Shown here in pieces: positions 7,723-16,572 of a stretch of DNA of 64,000 bases. Location of the stretch: assembly GCF_013302895.1 (NCBI RefSeq), contig NZ_VJOK01000001.1, forward strand, positions 261,566 through 325,565, given 5' to 3'. A model generated the notes under the pieces. The model searched no databases. It had not been told where the DNA came from and saw nothing but the letters and a program-made list of their open reading frames with translations. This DNA is from Streptomyces albus subsp. chlorinus (GTDB lineage: Bacteria; Actinomycetota; Actinomycetes; Streptomycetales; Streptomycetaceae). Position 1 is the first letter of the stretch; the number at the start of each line of letters is the position of its first letter. A program made the translations under genes and the position numbers.

Positions 7723-8829
7723 TCATGCGGCCAGCCAGGTCTTGGCGCGGGTTCGCGCGGCCAGGGCGGCGGCGTCGGGAGTGACCCCGATGCCCGGACC
7801 GGTGGGCACGTCCAGATGCCCGTCCCGGAGCACGAACGGTTCCGTCAGATCGTGCTCGTAGTAGCGGGAGGAGGCGGAGGTGTCGCCCGGCACCGTGAAA
7901 CCCGGCAGTCCGGCCAGCGCGACGTTCGCCGCGCGTCCGATGCCGGTCTCCAGCATGCCGCCGCACCAGACAGCCACGCCATGGGCGCGGCAGACGTCAT
8001 GAATGCGCCGGGCTTCGAGGTAGCCGCCCACACGTCCCGGTTTGATGTTGACGATCCGGCACGCCCCGAGCGCCAGCGCGTCCGCGGCCGCCCGCGCCGA
8101 AACGACCGACTCGTCCAGGCAGATCGGTGTCCGCATGAGGTGCGCCAGTTCCGCGTGCTGGCGCAGATGCTCCTCGCCCAGAGGCTGCTCCACGAGCAGC
8201 AGCCCGAAGTCGTCGAGCCGTGCCAGGTGGCGGGCGTCGCCGAGGGTGTACGCGGCGTTGGCGTCGACCTGCAGCAGGACGTCGTCGCCGAACCGCTCCC
8301 GCACCGCGCGTACGGGCTCGACATCCCAGCCGGGCGCGATCTTCAGTTTGATCCGCAGGTAGCCCTCGTCGAGATATCCGGCGACGGCGTCGAGCAGTTC
8401 CGGCACCGAGTCGAGGATGCCGACCGAGACACCGGCGGGCACCCTGTTCCGGGTCGCGCCCAGGTAGTCGCCCAGCGACTCGTCGCGGGCCCGCAACTGC
8501 GCGTCGAGCACGGCGGCTTCCACGGCGGCCTTCGCCATGCGGTGCCCGCGCACCGGGTCGAGCAGCTCCGCGACCTCCTCCGCCCGCACGTCGCCGCGTT
8601 CGAGCAGCCGTGGGACGAGGAAGTGCTCCAGCACGTTCGCCGCTCCCGCCACGTATTCGGAGGAGTACATCGGTGTGCCGAACGCCACGCATTCGCCCCA
8701 GCCCTCCGCGGCCGGGGTGACCACGCGGACGAGCAGCAGGTCCCGTTCGTGTACGGTGCCGAACGAGGTGCGGAACGGGTGCCGCAGGGGCATCGTCACC
8801 TGGAGCAGCTCGATTCCCTCGAGTTTCAT
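7723..8829 (-). CDS. N-acylamino acid racemase / o-succinylbenzoate synthase-like enolase
   Basis: 368 residues of the enolase superfamily, MenC/NSAAR branch. Visible catalytic set: KLK (Lys161 and Lys163), metal ligands Asp189 (QVDAN), Glu214 (VEQPL) and Asp239 (CLDES), and the opposing base Lys263 (NIKPGRVGG). These enzymes abstract the alpha proton of N-acyl amino acids or make o-succinylbenzoate for menaquinone. No men genes are adjacent; instead it ends an operon with an M20 peptidase and a transporter, which favours racemisation of N-acyl amino acids. Its ATG overlaps the M20 stop by four bases. Confidence 0.88.
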   Translation of the reverse strand: MKLEGIELLQVTMPLRHPFRTSFGTVHERDLLLVRVVTPAAEGWGECVAFGTPMYSSEYVAGAANVLEHFLVPRLLERGDVRAEEVAELLDPVRGHRMAKAAVEAAVLDAQLRARDESLGDYLGATRNRVPAGVSVGILDSVPELLDAVAGYLDEGYLRIKLKIAPGWDVEPVRAVRERFGDDVLLQVDANAAYTLGDARHLARLDDFGLLLVEQPLGEEHLRQHAELAHLMRTPICLDESVVSARAAADALALGACRIVNIKPGRVGGYLEARRIHDVCRAHGVAVWCGGMLETGIGRAANVALAGLPGFTVPGDTSASSRYYEHDLTEPFVLRDGHLDVPTGPGIGVTPDAAALAARTRAKTWLAA

Positions 8830-10019
8830 GCGGTTGGTCCTTTCGGAAATGCCGCGAGCACGGCGGCGGCGATCGCGGATCGTTCGGTCAGGGCCGCGAC
8901 CGACACATGTTCGTCACGGGCGTGGGCGCCGTCGCCGACGGCGCCGATACCGTCGAGCACGGGAACTCCGGTGGCGGCGGCGAAGTTGCCGTCGCTGGCG
9001 CCCCCCACAGCGACCTCCGCGAGGTCTGCCCCGAGTTCCGCGGCCGCCGCGCGCGCGAGGCCGGCCATCGCGATGATCGCGGGGGTGCGTTCCATCACGG
9101 GCCGGTTCCACTCACCGGTGACGGTGATCGCGGCCCGCGGGTCGTGGGGCTCCAGGCGTGCGAGCGCCCGGTCCACCCGGTCCGCCTCGGCCTGGCTCGC
9201 GACCCGCACATCGACCCGTGCGGTCGCCTGCCCCGCCACCACGTTGATCGCGCTGCCGCCGCGTACGAGGCCGACGTTGACCGTGGTTCCGGCCGCCGGA
9301 TCGGCCAGCGCGTGCAGCTTCAGCGTGGCTCGGGCCATTTCGTCGATGGCGCTCACCCCCTTCTCCGGATCCAGCCCGGCGTGCGCCTCGCGCCCGGTCA
9401 CCGTCACGTCGAAGATGCCGACGCCCTTGCGGCTGGTCTTCAGCGCGCCGTCGGCGCTGCCTTCGAAGACGAGAACGGCCGCTGCCCCGGCGCAGGCCCG
9501 CTCGATCACCGGACGGGAGGCGGGACTGCCGATCTCCTCGTCACCGTTGAGCACGAGCCGGACCGGGGGCCGGCGGTGGCCGGTCGCGTCCAGCGCGCGG
9601 AGCGCCCAGACGGCCTGCACGAGCCCGGCCTTCATGTCGAAGATTCCCGGACCGCTCGCCCGGTCCCCGTCCACGGCACACGGCCACTCGGCGAGCGTGC
9701 CGGCTTGCCAGACCGTGTCGTAGTGCCCGAGCAGGACGACCGGTGCGGAACCGACGCCGGGGAACTCGAGCGTGAGCGCGTCCCCGTAAGGGCCGCCGTC
9801 GGTGCGTGAGCGGCGCTGCGGTTCGCCGAGCGTGTCGGTGATCCACCGCTCGATCCGGGCGAGCCCACGGTCGAGGAGTACCGGGTCGTCGCTGGGGGTT
9901 TCGCGGCCGACGAGGTCCAGGACGTCGTCCAGTAGTTGCGCGCGGTGCGCTTCGAGCCATCGGTGCAGGCCCACGACGTCGATGCCGCGCAGTGCCGAAG
10001 CGTTGGGTACAGCGTTCAT
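8826..10019 (-). CDS. M20 family metallopeptidase (carboxypeptidase G2/deacylase type)
   Basis: 397 residues from ATG at 10019 (ATG at 10025 is also possible). The dizinc M20 ligands are visible: LGHYDTV (His99, Asp101), GIFDMKAG (Asp128), NGDEEIGS (Glu161-Glu162) and a late GDGAHARDEH histidine; the lid/dimerisation domain lies between about residues 190 and 300. It should hydrolyse the amide of an N-acyl amino acid or short peptide. Both ends overlap neighbouring genes by ATGA: the transporter stop upstream and the racemase start downstream. The set suggests import, racemisation and deacylation in one route. Confidence 0.9.
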   Translation of the reverse strand: MNAVPNASALRGIDVVGLHRWLEAHRAQLLDDVLDLVGRETPSDDPVLLDRGLARIERWITDTLGEPQRRSRTDGGPYGDALTLEFPGVGSAPVVLLGHYDTVWQAGTLAEWPCAVDGDRASGPGIFDMKAGLVQAVWALRALDATGHRRPPVRLVLNGDEEIGSPASRPVIERACAGAAAVLVFEGSADGALKTSRKGVGIFDVTVTGREAHAGLDPEKGVSAIDEMARATLKLHALADPAAGTTVNVGLVRGGSAINVVAGQATARVDVRVASQAEADRVDRALARLEPHDPRAAITVTGEWNRPVMERTPAIIAMAGLARAAAAELGADLAEVAVGGASDGNFAAATGVPVLDGIGAVGDGAHARDEHVSVAALTERSAIAAAVLAAFPKGPTA

Positions 10020-11323
10020 CGCCATGCCTCCTGTGGGGTCCTCGTGCTCGCGGCCACCGGCCGCCGCATGGTTTCCGGCAGGCCCAGGGCGCAGGCGGCG
10101 ACCAGCGCCGCGACCGCGAGCCCGAGCAGGGGAACGCTCCACGCGGCTCTGCCGGAGGAGACGAACACCAGCGTGGCCACCGTCGGGGCGAGTCCGCCGC
10201 CCAGTGCGGCACCGAGCTGGTAGCCCAGCGACGCGCCGCTGTAGCGGACCGCTGCCGGGAACTGCTCCGCGATCATCGCGGGTGTCGCGCCCTTCATCGA
10301 CGCCGTCAACGGCGAGGCCAGTGCGAACGCCAGGTAGAACAGCACCGGGCTGCCGTTCTTCACCAGCCAGAAGAAGGCGAACAGGTAGAACCCGGTCAGC
10401 ACCGCGCCGGTCAGTACGACAGGGCGTCGGCCGAAGCGGTCCGCCAAGGCCCCGGACACCAGCGAGAAGAGGGTGGTCCCGGTGAGGAAGACCGCCTGTG
10501 CCCCGAGGCTTTGTCCGGCGGAATGGCCGACCGCCACGGCGTAGGTGAGGAAGAAGGAGAAACCGATGTAGGCGATGGCGTTGTAGCCCAGGCTCAGGCC
10601 GAACGTCAGCAGCAGGGCGCGGGGGTGGTGACGGAGCACGGTGAGCAGGGGTATGGACGGTGGCGCGCCGGACTCCGGCTGCGGCGGCACGTCGTCCACG
10701 CCCTGGCGGGCGACCAGGCCGACGACGATCAGCAGACCGCCCAGGAGGAACGGGACCCGCCAGCCCCAGGTGAGCATCGTGTCGGGGAACAGCGCGTTCA
10801 TCAGCGCGAAGACGACGATGGCGAGCAGTCCGCCGATGCTGATCCCGGCGCCGGTGAAGCTGCCGTAGAAGGCCCGTTTGTCCGGTGGCGCGGACTCGAC
10901 CCCGTACAGTGCCGCGCCGCCCCACTCACCACCCGCGGCGACGCCCTGCACCAGGCGCAGCGCCACGAGCAGGACGGGGGCCCACACACCGATCACCGAG
11001 TAGGTGGGCAGCAGCCCGACGGCCACCGTGGACAGCCCCATCGTGGTCAGCGTGAGGATCAGCATCCGGCGCCGTCCGACCCTGTCGCCCCAGTGCCCGG
11101 CCAGGATCCCGCCGAGCGGGCGGGCCAGGAAGCCGGTACCGAACGCGGCGAAGGCCAGGAGTGTGCCGACAAGCGGATCGGCGGCGGGAAAGAACAGTTT
11201 GTTGAAGACGAGCGATGCTGCGGTGCCGTAGATGAGGAAGTCGTAGTACTCGAGCGTGGTCCCCATGCAGGACACGAAAAATATCTTGAGCATGCCGGGG
11301 CGTGCTCCGGGTGGTGCGGCCAT
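10016..11323 (-). CDS. MFS transporter, metabolite:H+ symporter (MHS) type
   Basis: 435 residues, about twelve transmembrane segments. Family marks include the first-helix motif GTTLEYYDFLIYG, the loop 2-3 motif GHWGDRVGRRRML, RLVQGVAAGGEWGGAA, and a second D.FGRRPV loop. These are typical of symporters for carboxylates, betaines and amino-acid-like acids. First gene of a three-gene operon with the M20 peptidase and racemase-like enzyme, so it probably imports their substrate. It is divergent from the tandem AsnC regulator at 11553. Confidence 0.92.
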   Translation of the reverse strand: MAAPPGARPGMLKIFFVSCMGTTLEYYDFLIYGTAASLVFNKLFFPAADPLVGTLLAFAAFGTGFLARPLGGILAGHWGDRVGRRRMLILTLTTMGLSTVAVGLLPTYSVIGVWAPVLLVALRLVQGVAAGGEWGGAALYGVESAPPDKRAFYGSFTGAGISIGGLLAIVVFALMNALFPDTMLTWGWRVPFLLGGLLIVVGLVARQGVDDVPPQPESGAPPSIPLLTVLRHHPRALLLTFGLSLGYNAIAYIGFSFFLTYAVAVGHSAGQSLGAQAVFLTGTTLFSLVSGALADRFGRRPVVLTGAVLTGFYLFAFFWLVKNGSPVLFYLAFALASPLTASMKGATPAMIAEQFPAAVRYSGASLGYQLGAALGGGLAPTVATLVFVSSGRAAWSVPLLGLAVAALVAACALGLPETMRRPVAASTRTPQEAWR

Positions 11324-11477
11324 CCAGCCACTCTCCTTGACGCGCTGGGCGCCCCTCGGCGACGAAGTCGTGCAGCAGTTTTACCGTGGTCGCCGCATTC
11401 AGGCAAGGATCTGGCAATCGACGCCTGATCCAGTCACTCCTTCTCCGAGACGCCCTACCGGCGCGTGGCCGGGCCGC

Positions 11478-11483
11478 TAGGAT
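11478..11483 (+). promoter_or_regulatory. -10 element TAGGAT for the AsnC gene
   Basis: TAGGAT lies about 70 bases upstream of the AsnC ATG. The intergenic region also holds CGCCTGATCC and TGCCTGATCC about 58 bases apart, which could be half-sites for the regulator. No strong -35 is recognised. Confidence 0.35.
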
Positions 11484-11552
11484 GCCTGATCCGTGCATTG
11501 TCACCGGTGCCGATGCCGGTTTCGCGCACCGTAGGAAGGGAGAAGGGCCTCG

Positions 11553-12518
11553 ATGGCAGACGAGGGCAAGCTGGACGACGCCGACCTCGACCTGATCGCC
11601 GCGCTGCAGCACGCGCCCCGCGCACCCTTCGACCTGCTCGCGCGGGTACTCGGCAGCTCCGCTCGCACGGTCGGGCGCCGGTACAGCCGTCTGCTGAACG
11701 ACGGCTTGCTTCGTGTCATCTGCGAGGTCGACTGGTCTCTGCTGGCCGAGGGACCCCCCGTGCACATGTGGATCGGCACGAAGCCAGGGCGGACCCGGGA
11801 TGTCGCTGCCAGGCTCGCCGACCGGGCGGACACCACACACGTCGGCATCACTTCAGGCCGTGCGGACGTCTATGCCGTCCTGCACGGGATGACCCGGGCG
11901 TCGACCAGCCGCGCACTGGTCGACGAAATCCCGGGCATCCCGGGCGTCCGCGGGACACGGACGCATTGGAGCCTGCGGAGGCTCGCCAGCTCGGCGGCGT
12001 GGCGACTGCCCCGGCTGACCGCGGACCAGAAGGCGGCGCTCACCGCGCACACCGTCCCCGAGGAAAGCAACGGCCCGCACCTCGGCCCGTTGGAACGCGA
12101 GGTCGCGGCCGTGCTGCGTGACAACGCGCGGGCGCCCTACTCCGACCTCGCCCGCGCCCTGGACGTATCCGAGTCCCGCGCCCGGCGCACAGCGACGGCC
12201 ATGTTCGACTCGGGGCTGCTGCGCCCCCGCGTCGAGATCGAACCGCGACACCTGGGCTACCAGGTCGAGGCCGTACTCGAGATCTCCTGCCCGCCGAGTG
12301 CGACCACGCGGCTGAGCACGGCGATCGCCGCCCATCCGGCCACGCGGTTCCTCGCGCTCATCGGCGCTTCCAGCACCTTCGTGTGCGACGGTGTGTTCCG
12401 CGACGAACAGGACCTCGCCGATTTCATCAGCGGCGGGAGCGCCGCCTGCGAGGACGTCACGGCCGTCGAATGCACATTGCAACTGGAGGTCCTGAAGCGC
12501 TACTGGCGTCGGACCTGA
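11553..12518 (+). CDS. Lrp/AsnC-family regulator with two HTH units
   Basis: 321 residues built as a duplication: first HTH at ~5-55 (DLDLIAALQHAPRAPFDLLA, then SSARTVGRRYSRLL) with its AsnC-type domain, second HTH at ~178-228 (LEREVAAVLRDNARAPYSDL, then SESRARRTATAMF) followed by a second ligand-sensing domain (residues ~230-315). Ordinary Lrp proteins are half this size. It is divergent from the transporter/M20/racemase operon, so it likely senses an amino acid and controls that operon. ATG 11553 follows GAAGGG-type pairing sequence. Confidence 0.9.
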   Translation: MADEGKLDDADLDLIAALQHAPRAPFDLLARVLGSSARTVGRRYSRLLNDGLLRVICEVDWSLLAEGPPVHMWIGTKPGRTRDVAARLADRADTTHVGITSGRADVYAVLHGMTRASTSRALVDEIPGIPGVRGTRTHWSLRRLASSAAWRLPRLTADQKAALTAHTVPEESNGPHLGPLEREVAAVLRDNARAPYSDLARALDVSESRARRTATAMFDSGLLRPRVEIEPRHLGYQVEAVLEISCPPSATTRLSTAIAAHPATRFLALIGASSTFVCDGVFRDEQDLADFISGGSAACEDVTAVECTLQLEVLKRYWRRT

Positions 12519-12744
12519 CGCGCGGAGCGCCCGTCGGGAGCGGCGTATCGGCCAGCGCGCCCCGGACCATGGCCGCCGGGCCGCCGTGCGGCACACGGCG
12601 CCCCGGCGGGACGGTGTTCCCGGCGGGTGCGGATCAGCCGTCGCGCGGGGGCCGCCGCGTCCGGGACCCCTCTCACGCCGAAGCGGTCGGCGAGTACGCA
12701 GCCGGGCGGCCGGGCCCCGCCCTCGCTCCCTGCGGCGGCCCGTC

Positions 12745-13770
12745 TCACCGCACGGTGATGACCAGCTTGCCCGTGGTGCGGCCCGTCTCCCCCAGGGCGT
12801 GGGCACGGGCGCCCTCGGCGAGGGGGAAGGTGCCGGAGACGTGCGCGCGCAGTCTGCCCCGCTCCACCAGTTGGGCGAGGGCGCGCATCCCGGCCTGGTC
12901 GTGCTCGACGAGCAGACCGACGGCGCGGACCCGCGCCTTCTCCGCCGCGGCCGGGGTGTCCTGGGCGCCCGGCAGCAGGGAGACGAGGACGCCACCGGGG
13001 CGGAGCACGCCCACGGAACGCGTGGCGGTCTCCCAGCCGAGCGTGTCGAGGACGACGTCATAGGGCTCCTCGGCGTCGGTGAAGTCCTCGAAGCGGTGGT
13101 CGATACAGGCGTCCGCGCCGAGCCCGCGCAGGAAGTCGTGCTTGGGGGCGCTGGCCGTCCCGGTGACGTGTGCGCCGCGCTCCTTGGCGATCTGTACGGC
13201 GAGGTGTCCCACGCCGCCGGCCGCGGCGTGGATCAGCACCCGCTGTCCGGCCCCAAGGCCCGCGGTCTCCACGAGAGCCTGCCAGGCGGTGAGTCCGGCC
13301 AGCGGCAGAGCGGCCGCCTGGACGTGGTCGATCCCGGCCGGTTTGGGGACGAAGGCGCGGGCGGGGCCGGTCACGTACTCGGCGTGGGAGCCCGCCCCGT
13401 ACGGGTAGGGCAGCATGCCGAACACCTCGTCACCGGGCTGGAAGAGGGTGACGCCGAAGCCCGTCTCCACCACGGTGCCCGAGACATCCCAGCCGAGGGT
13501 CATCGGTGGCGGCGGCAGGAAGACGCGCATGGCGCGGTGTTTGAAGTCCGTGGGGTTGAGCCCGGCGGCGTGCACGGCGACGAGGATCTCGCCGGGGCCG
13601 GGTGCGGGACGCGGAAGCTCGGTCAGCCGCAGGACCTCGGGGCCGCCCAGCTCCGTCTGGTGCAGGGCGAGCATCACGGGGGCGCCGTCCGGGGCGGCCG
13701 GTTCCGCGGAGTCCGCGGTGGCCGCCGGGTCCGGGGCGTGGAGGTTCTCAGGAGTGTGCGTCGAAGCCAT
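12745..13770 (-). CDS. NADP-dependent quinone oxidoreductase-like alcohol dehydrogenase
   Basis: 341 residues of the medium-chain dehydrogenase family, zinc-free quinone-oxidoreductase branch: GroES-like N-terminal domain (HAAGLNPTDFKHR, GWDVSGTVVETG), the Rossmann motif AAAGGVGHLAVQIAK, and no structural zinc cysteines. About 35 residues rich in Ala/Pro/Asp precede the fold. It should reduce enones or quinones with NADPH. It faces the GlxA-type regulator at 13841 across 70 bases that hold a 10-bp inverted repeat, so the pair is probably regulator and target. Confidence 0.9.
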   Translation of the reverse strand: MASTHTPENLHAPDPAATADSAEPAAPDGAPVMLALHQTELGGPEVLRLTELPRPAPGPGEILVAVHAAGLNPTDFKHRAMRVFLPPPPMTLGWDVSGTVVETGFGVTLFQPGDEVFGMLPYPYGAGSHAEYVTGPARAFVPKPAGIDHVQAAALPLAGLTAWQALVETAGLGAGQRVLIHAAAGGVGHLAVQIAKERGAHVTGTASAPKHDFLRGLGADACIDHRFEDFTDAEEPYDVVLDTLGWETATRSVGVLRPGGVLVSLLPGAQDTPAAAEKARVRAVGLLVEHDQAGMRALAQLVERGRLRAHVSGTFPLAEGARAHALGETGRTTGKLVITVR

Positions 13771-13805
13771 GTCCCGATCCTGGCGGTGCGGCCAGGCCCG
13801 TGACG

Positions 13806-13842
13806 ATGGCAAGAAGGCCAGGCTCCGATACATTCTTGCCAT
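13806..13842. promoter_or_regulatory. inverted repeat, candidate GlxA-type operator
   Basis: Perfect 10-base arms ATGGCAAGAA (13806-13815) and TTCTTGCCAT (13833-13842) are separated by 17 bases, about two and a half helical turns centre to centre. The right arm includes the regulator's ATG, so binding would block its own expression; the left arm is 36 bases from the oxidoreductase start. Confidence 0.65.
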
Positions 13843-14944
13843 GCCCTTCGAGCCCGCCACCCGCCACGTCCCCGATGCCTCCGGCGCTCGCGCCGCACGC
13901 CCCGCACCCGCCCCGCCCTCCCTGGCCCGTGACCTCGCCGACCGCGCGGCGGAACTGGACCGCCTGATGCATCCGGACCCGCGGCCCGGCGCCCACAAGG
14001 TCGTCGTCCTCGCCCTGGACGGCGTCTACCCCTTCGAACTCGGCATCCCGCACCGCGTCCTGGGCTCCGCCGGCGGCCGTTACGAGGTGCTGTCGGCGAG
14101 CGCGGACGGAGCGCCCGTACGCACCGACTCGGACCTGACCGTCACGCCCGGACACGGCCCCGAGGTGCTGGCCGAGGCGGACACGGTGATCATCCCTCCC
14201 TACGCGCTCTCCCGCGCCTCCTCCGCCGACCCGGACCCGCGGGCCCTCGCCGCGCTCTCCCGCGTCCGGCCCGGCACCCGTCTGGTGTCCATCTGCACGG
14301 GTGCCTTCCTGCTGGCCGCCGCGGGTCTCCTGGACGGGCGCCGGGCCACCACCCACTGGGCGCTCGCCGACCACTTCCGGGAGCTGTTCCCCCGGGTCGA
14401 GCTGGACGCGGGCGTGCTCTTCGTCGACCACGGTGATGTCCTGACCTCCGCGGGGGCGGCGAGCGGTGTCGACGTCTGCCTGCACCTGGTGCGCAAGGAC
14501 CACGGCAGCGAGGTGGCCAACCACGTGGCCCGCTGCTGCGTGGTGCGGCCGTACCGGGACGGCGGACAGGCCCAGTACATCGAACGGCCGCTGCCGCCGG
14601 CGAGCGCGGCCGGCACCGGGCCGACCCGCGACTGGGCACTCCAGCGGCTGGAACTGCCGCTCACACTGGACGAGTTGGCCGCACACGCGGCGATGAGCAC
14701 CCGCACCTTCGCCCGGCGCTTCCGGGAGGAGACCGGTATGAGCCCCGGCCGCTGGCTGACCCAGCAGCGGCTGCGGCGGGCGCGGCACCTGCTGGAGTCC
14801 AGCGACCTGCCGGTGGAACGGGTCGCCCACGAGGTCGGATTCGCCACCGCCACCTCGCTGCGGCGGCACCTGGCCGCGGAGGCGGGAGTCGCCCCGTCCG
14901 CGTACCGGCGCACTTTCCGCGCCACGGAACCCGCCGCCGGATGA
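13841..14944 (+). CDS. GlxA-type regulator (DJ-1/PfpI domain plus AraC HTH)
   Basis: 367 residues. Residues ~48-215 form a DJ-1/PfpI-like domain with nucleophile-elbow-like SICTGAFLLAAAGLLDGRRATTHW, and residues ~265-360 an AraC double HTH (ELAAHAAMSTRTFARRFREE and VERVAHEVGFATATSLRRHL). Such proteins activate or repress adjacent oxidoreductases or amidases. Start ATG 13841 follows a TACATT-like -10 at very short distance, so the message may be leaderless. A second GlxA-type gene is at 32739-33695. Confidence 0.92.
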   Translation: MPFEPATRHVPDASGARAARPAPAPPSLARDLADRAAELDRLMHPDPRPGAHKVVVLALDGVYPFELGIPHRVLGSAGGRYEVLSASADGAPVRTDSDLTVTPGHGPEVLAEADTVIIPPYALSRASSADPDPRALAALSRVRPGTRLVSICTGAFLLAAAGLLDGRRATTHWALADHFRELFPRVELDAGVLFVDHGDVLTSAGAASGVDVCLHLVRKDHGSEVANHVARCCVVRPYRDGGQAQYIERPLPPASAAGTGPTRDWALQRLELPLTLDELAAHAAMSTRTFARRFREETGMSPGRWLTQQRLRRARHLLESSDLPVERVAHEVGFATATSLRRHLAAEAGVAPSAYRRTFRATEPAAG

Positions 14945-14977
14945 CGCCGCGCGCCGCTCCCCGGTCGGCAACCGCTG

Positions 14978-14993
14978 CGCCGGGCGACCGGCG
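14978..14993. terminator. hairpin between convergent genes
   Basis: A 6-bp stem CGCCGG/CCGGCG with loop GCGA lies between the GlxA-type gene (stop 14944) and the convergent MerR gene (end 15026). Confidence 0.4.
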
Positions 14994-15025
14994 TGGAAAG
15001 GCACACACCCCCTGGGCCGCGTCCG

Positions 15026-15763
15026 CTAGGACATCGTCATGTCCTGGTCGGCCGCGATGACGGCTGCCAGGTCGGAGCCCGCTCGGAGCAGCGCCACGGT
15101 CTTCATGGCGATCTGGTCCAGGCGCCGTCGCAGAAGGTCCTCGGCCTCTTCCAGACCACCGAGGCGGTGCAGGGAGTGCATGATGTCGCGCACTGCGGGG
15201 ATGCCGTAGCCGGCACCGCGCAGGGCCACGACGATGCGGGCCGCTCTGATCGCCGGGAGACCGTAGCGACGGGCGCGCAGTGACGTCACACGCTCCGAGG
15301 CGATCAACCCTTCCCGCTCCCAGAACCGCAGGGCCGAGGGACGTACGCCGAGCGCTCCGGAGAGTTCGGTGATCGTCATGGCGTCGCCGTCCTGCTCACC
15401 GTCGCCGGTGCCGGCTTCGGTCTGGATCGCGCGGAGCGCCTGTTGAGCGCGCACGGCCTCCTCCCGGTCCCGGGCGAGCCGGACGTGCACCGCGTTGACC
15501 GCCGAGGCTGCCGCGGCGGGCGTCTTCGTGTGCAGCTGAGCCATCAGCTGCCGGGCCGCGACCGGCCCCGCGGCGCCCGCTAGCCCTCGGTAGGCGCGGA
15601 GAGCCCGCACATGGACAGGTGTGTAGGAACGGTAGCCGTTGCCCGACCGGGCGGCCCGGGGAATGACTCCCAGCCGCTCCAGGTCGCGGACCTGCTGCAC
15701 CGAGTAACCGGCTTCTCTGGCGACGTCGACCGTTCTGAGCCGTACGCGCCGCGAACCGCACAC
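15026..15763 (-). CDS. MerR-type regulator with two HTH units
   Basis: About 245 residues from a GTG at 15763 (start uncertain). Two MerR-like winged helices are visible: RTVDVAREAGYSVQQVRDLE with RSYTPVHVRALRAY, and after a central helical linker, TITELSGALGVRPSALRFWE with ARRYGLPAIRAARIV. The last third is a helical tail rich in Leu and Arg. Similar two-HTH MerR proteins occur widely in Streptomyces next to DUF6194 genes or alone. It is divergent from the DUF6194 gene at 15842, which it may control; CTTGAA occurs twice, 13 bases apart, in the gap. Confidence 0.8.
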   Translation of the reverse strand: MCGSRRVRLRTVDVAREAGYSVQQVRDLERLGVIPRAARSGNGYRSYTPVHVRALRAYRGLAGAAGPVAARQLMAQLHTKTPAAAASAVNAVHVRLARDREEAVRAQQALRAIQTEAGTGDGEQDGDAMTITELSGALGVRPSALRFWEREGLIASERVTSLRARRYGLPAIRAARIVVALRGAGYGIPAVRDIMHSLHRLGGLEEAEDLLRRRLDQIAMKTVALLRAGSDLAAVIAADQDMTMS

Positions 15764-15841
15764 GCCGTCACCGTCGCTCTCGCACGCGCTCCTGTCCACA
15801 GGCGAAACCCCACACCAGCACTTGAAGGTGATGCTTGAACC

Positions 15842-16324
15842 ATGAGTATGGAACAGATCATCGCGGCCGTGCGAGGCCTCCACGGCGCGCTCGTGCTTCT
15901 TCCGGGGCCCGGAGACGACTTCCCCGAGATCGCGTGGGGTGACGCGTTCTTCTACTACGCCCCCGACGGAAAGGTCCCGACGAACGTCCAGCCCTACGGG
16001 ACGATCGTCACCAAGAACTACCCCGACGACACCGCTGGCGACCTCGACTCCCCGGATCGCTGGCGCGTGAACATCCACGTCGGCCGCGCGACGCTCCAGA
16101 AGCTCACCGGGGAAGAGCCACGCGGCCTCGGCCGCCCCCGCGACTGCAGGGCCGTCGATACGGTGATGCCGCACCCGGTGTACGGCGCGCTCGGCTGGGT
16201 CTGTGTCGTCAATCCCGGCGAGCGGACGACCGGCACCGTTCTGCGGCTTCTGCGCGACGTCCACGAGGCCGCCGGTAGGCGGTTCGCACGCCGGCACGAA
16301 CAGGGAGCCGGGCGGACCGACTGA
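15842..16324 (+). CDS. DUF6194 family protein
   Basis: 160 residues. Sequence blocks LVLLPGPGDDFPEIAWGDAFFYYAPDGKVPT, TIVTKNYPDD and FRVNI-like RWRVNIHVGR followed by MPHPVYGALGWVCVVNPG match the DUF6194 family as I remember it; its function is unknown. It is a soluble alpha/beta protein with no signal peptide. No ribosome site is visible before ATG 15842 (or ATG 15848), so translation may be leaderless. Direct repeats CTTGAA at 15821-15826 and 15834-15839 sit just upstream. Confidence 0.85.
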   Translation: MSMEQIIAAVRGLHGALVLLPGPGDDFPEIAWGDAFFYYAPDGKVPTNVQPYGTIVTKNYPDDTAGDLDSPDRWRVNIHVGRATLQKLTGEEPRGLGRPRDCRAVDTVMPHPVYGALGWVCVVNPGERTTGTVLRLLRDVHEAAGRRFARRHEQGAGRTD

Positions 16325-16347
16325 ACCGGCCACGAGACGCCGTGGCC

Positions 16348-16378
16348 CGGCCCCCGCGCGACGACCGCGCGGGGGCCG
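16348..16378. terminator. strong GC hairpin terminator
   Basis: A perfect 13-bp stem (left arm CGGCCCCCGCGCG) with loop ACGAC begins 24 bases after the DUF6194 stop. The convergent LacI gene ends at 16573, so it can serve the plus strand first and possibly both. Confidence 0.75.
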
Positions 16379-16572
16379 CGTGACAGCAGGAAGACGGCGA
16401 GAGACGCGCGAGAGGCGCCGATATCGGCGGATGCCCTGCCATCGTGGACATCGACGACCCCGCCGGCCGTGAGGCCGTCCGCGCATGCCCACCTTTCTGA
16501 CGGCTCCCCCCGGCTCGCCGAAGGCCCGCCGGCCCGGCGCCGGGTGCCGCAGTGCGCGTCCGGCCGGCCTCG

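Noticed and set aside
8826..10925. A 699-residue frame containing the M20 peptidase
   Set aside because: The M20 domain starts at 10019; upstream residues are the off-frame reading of the transporter gene, whose stop overlaps the true start.
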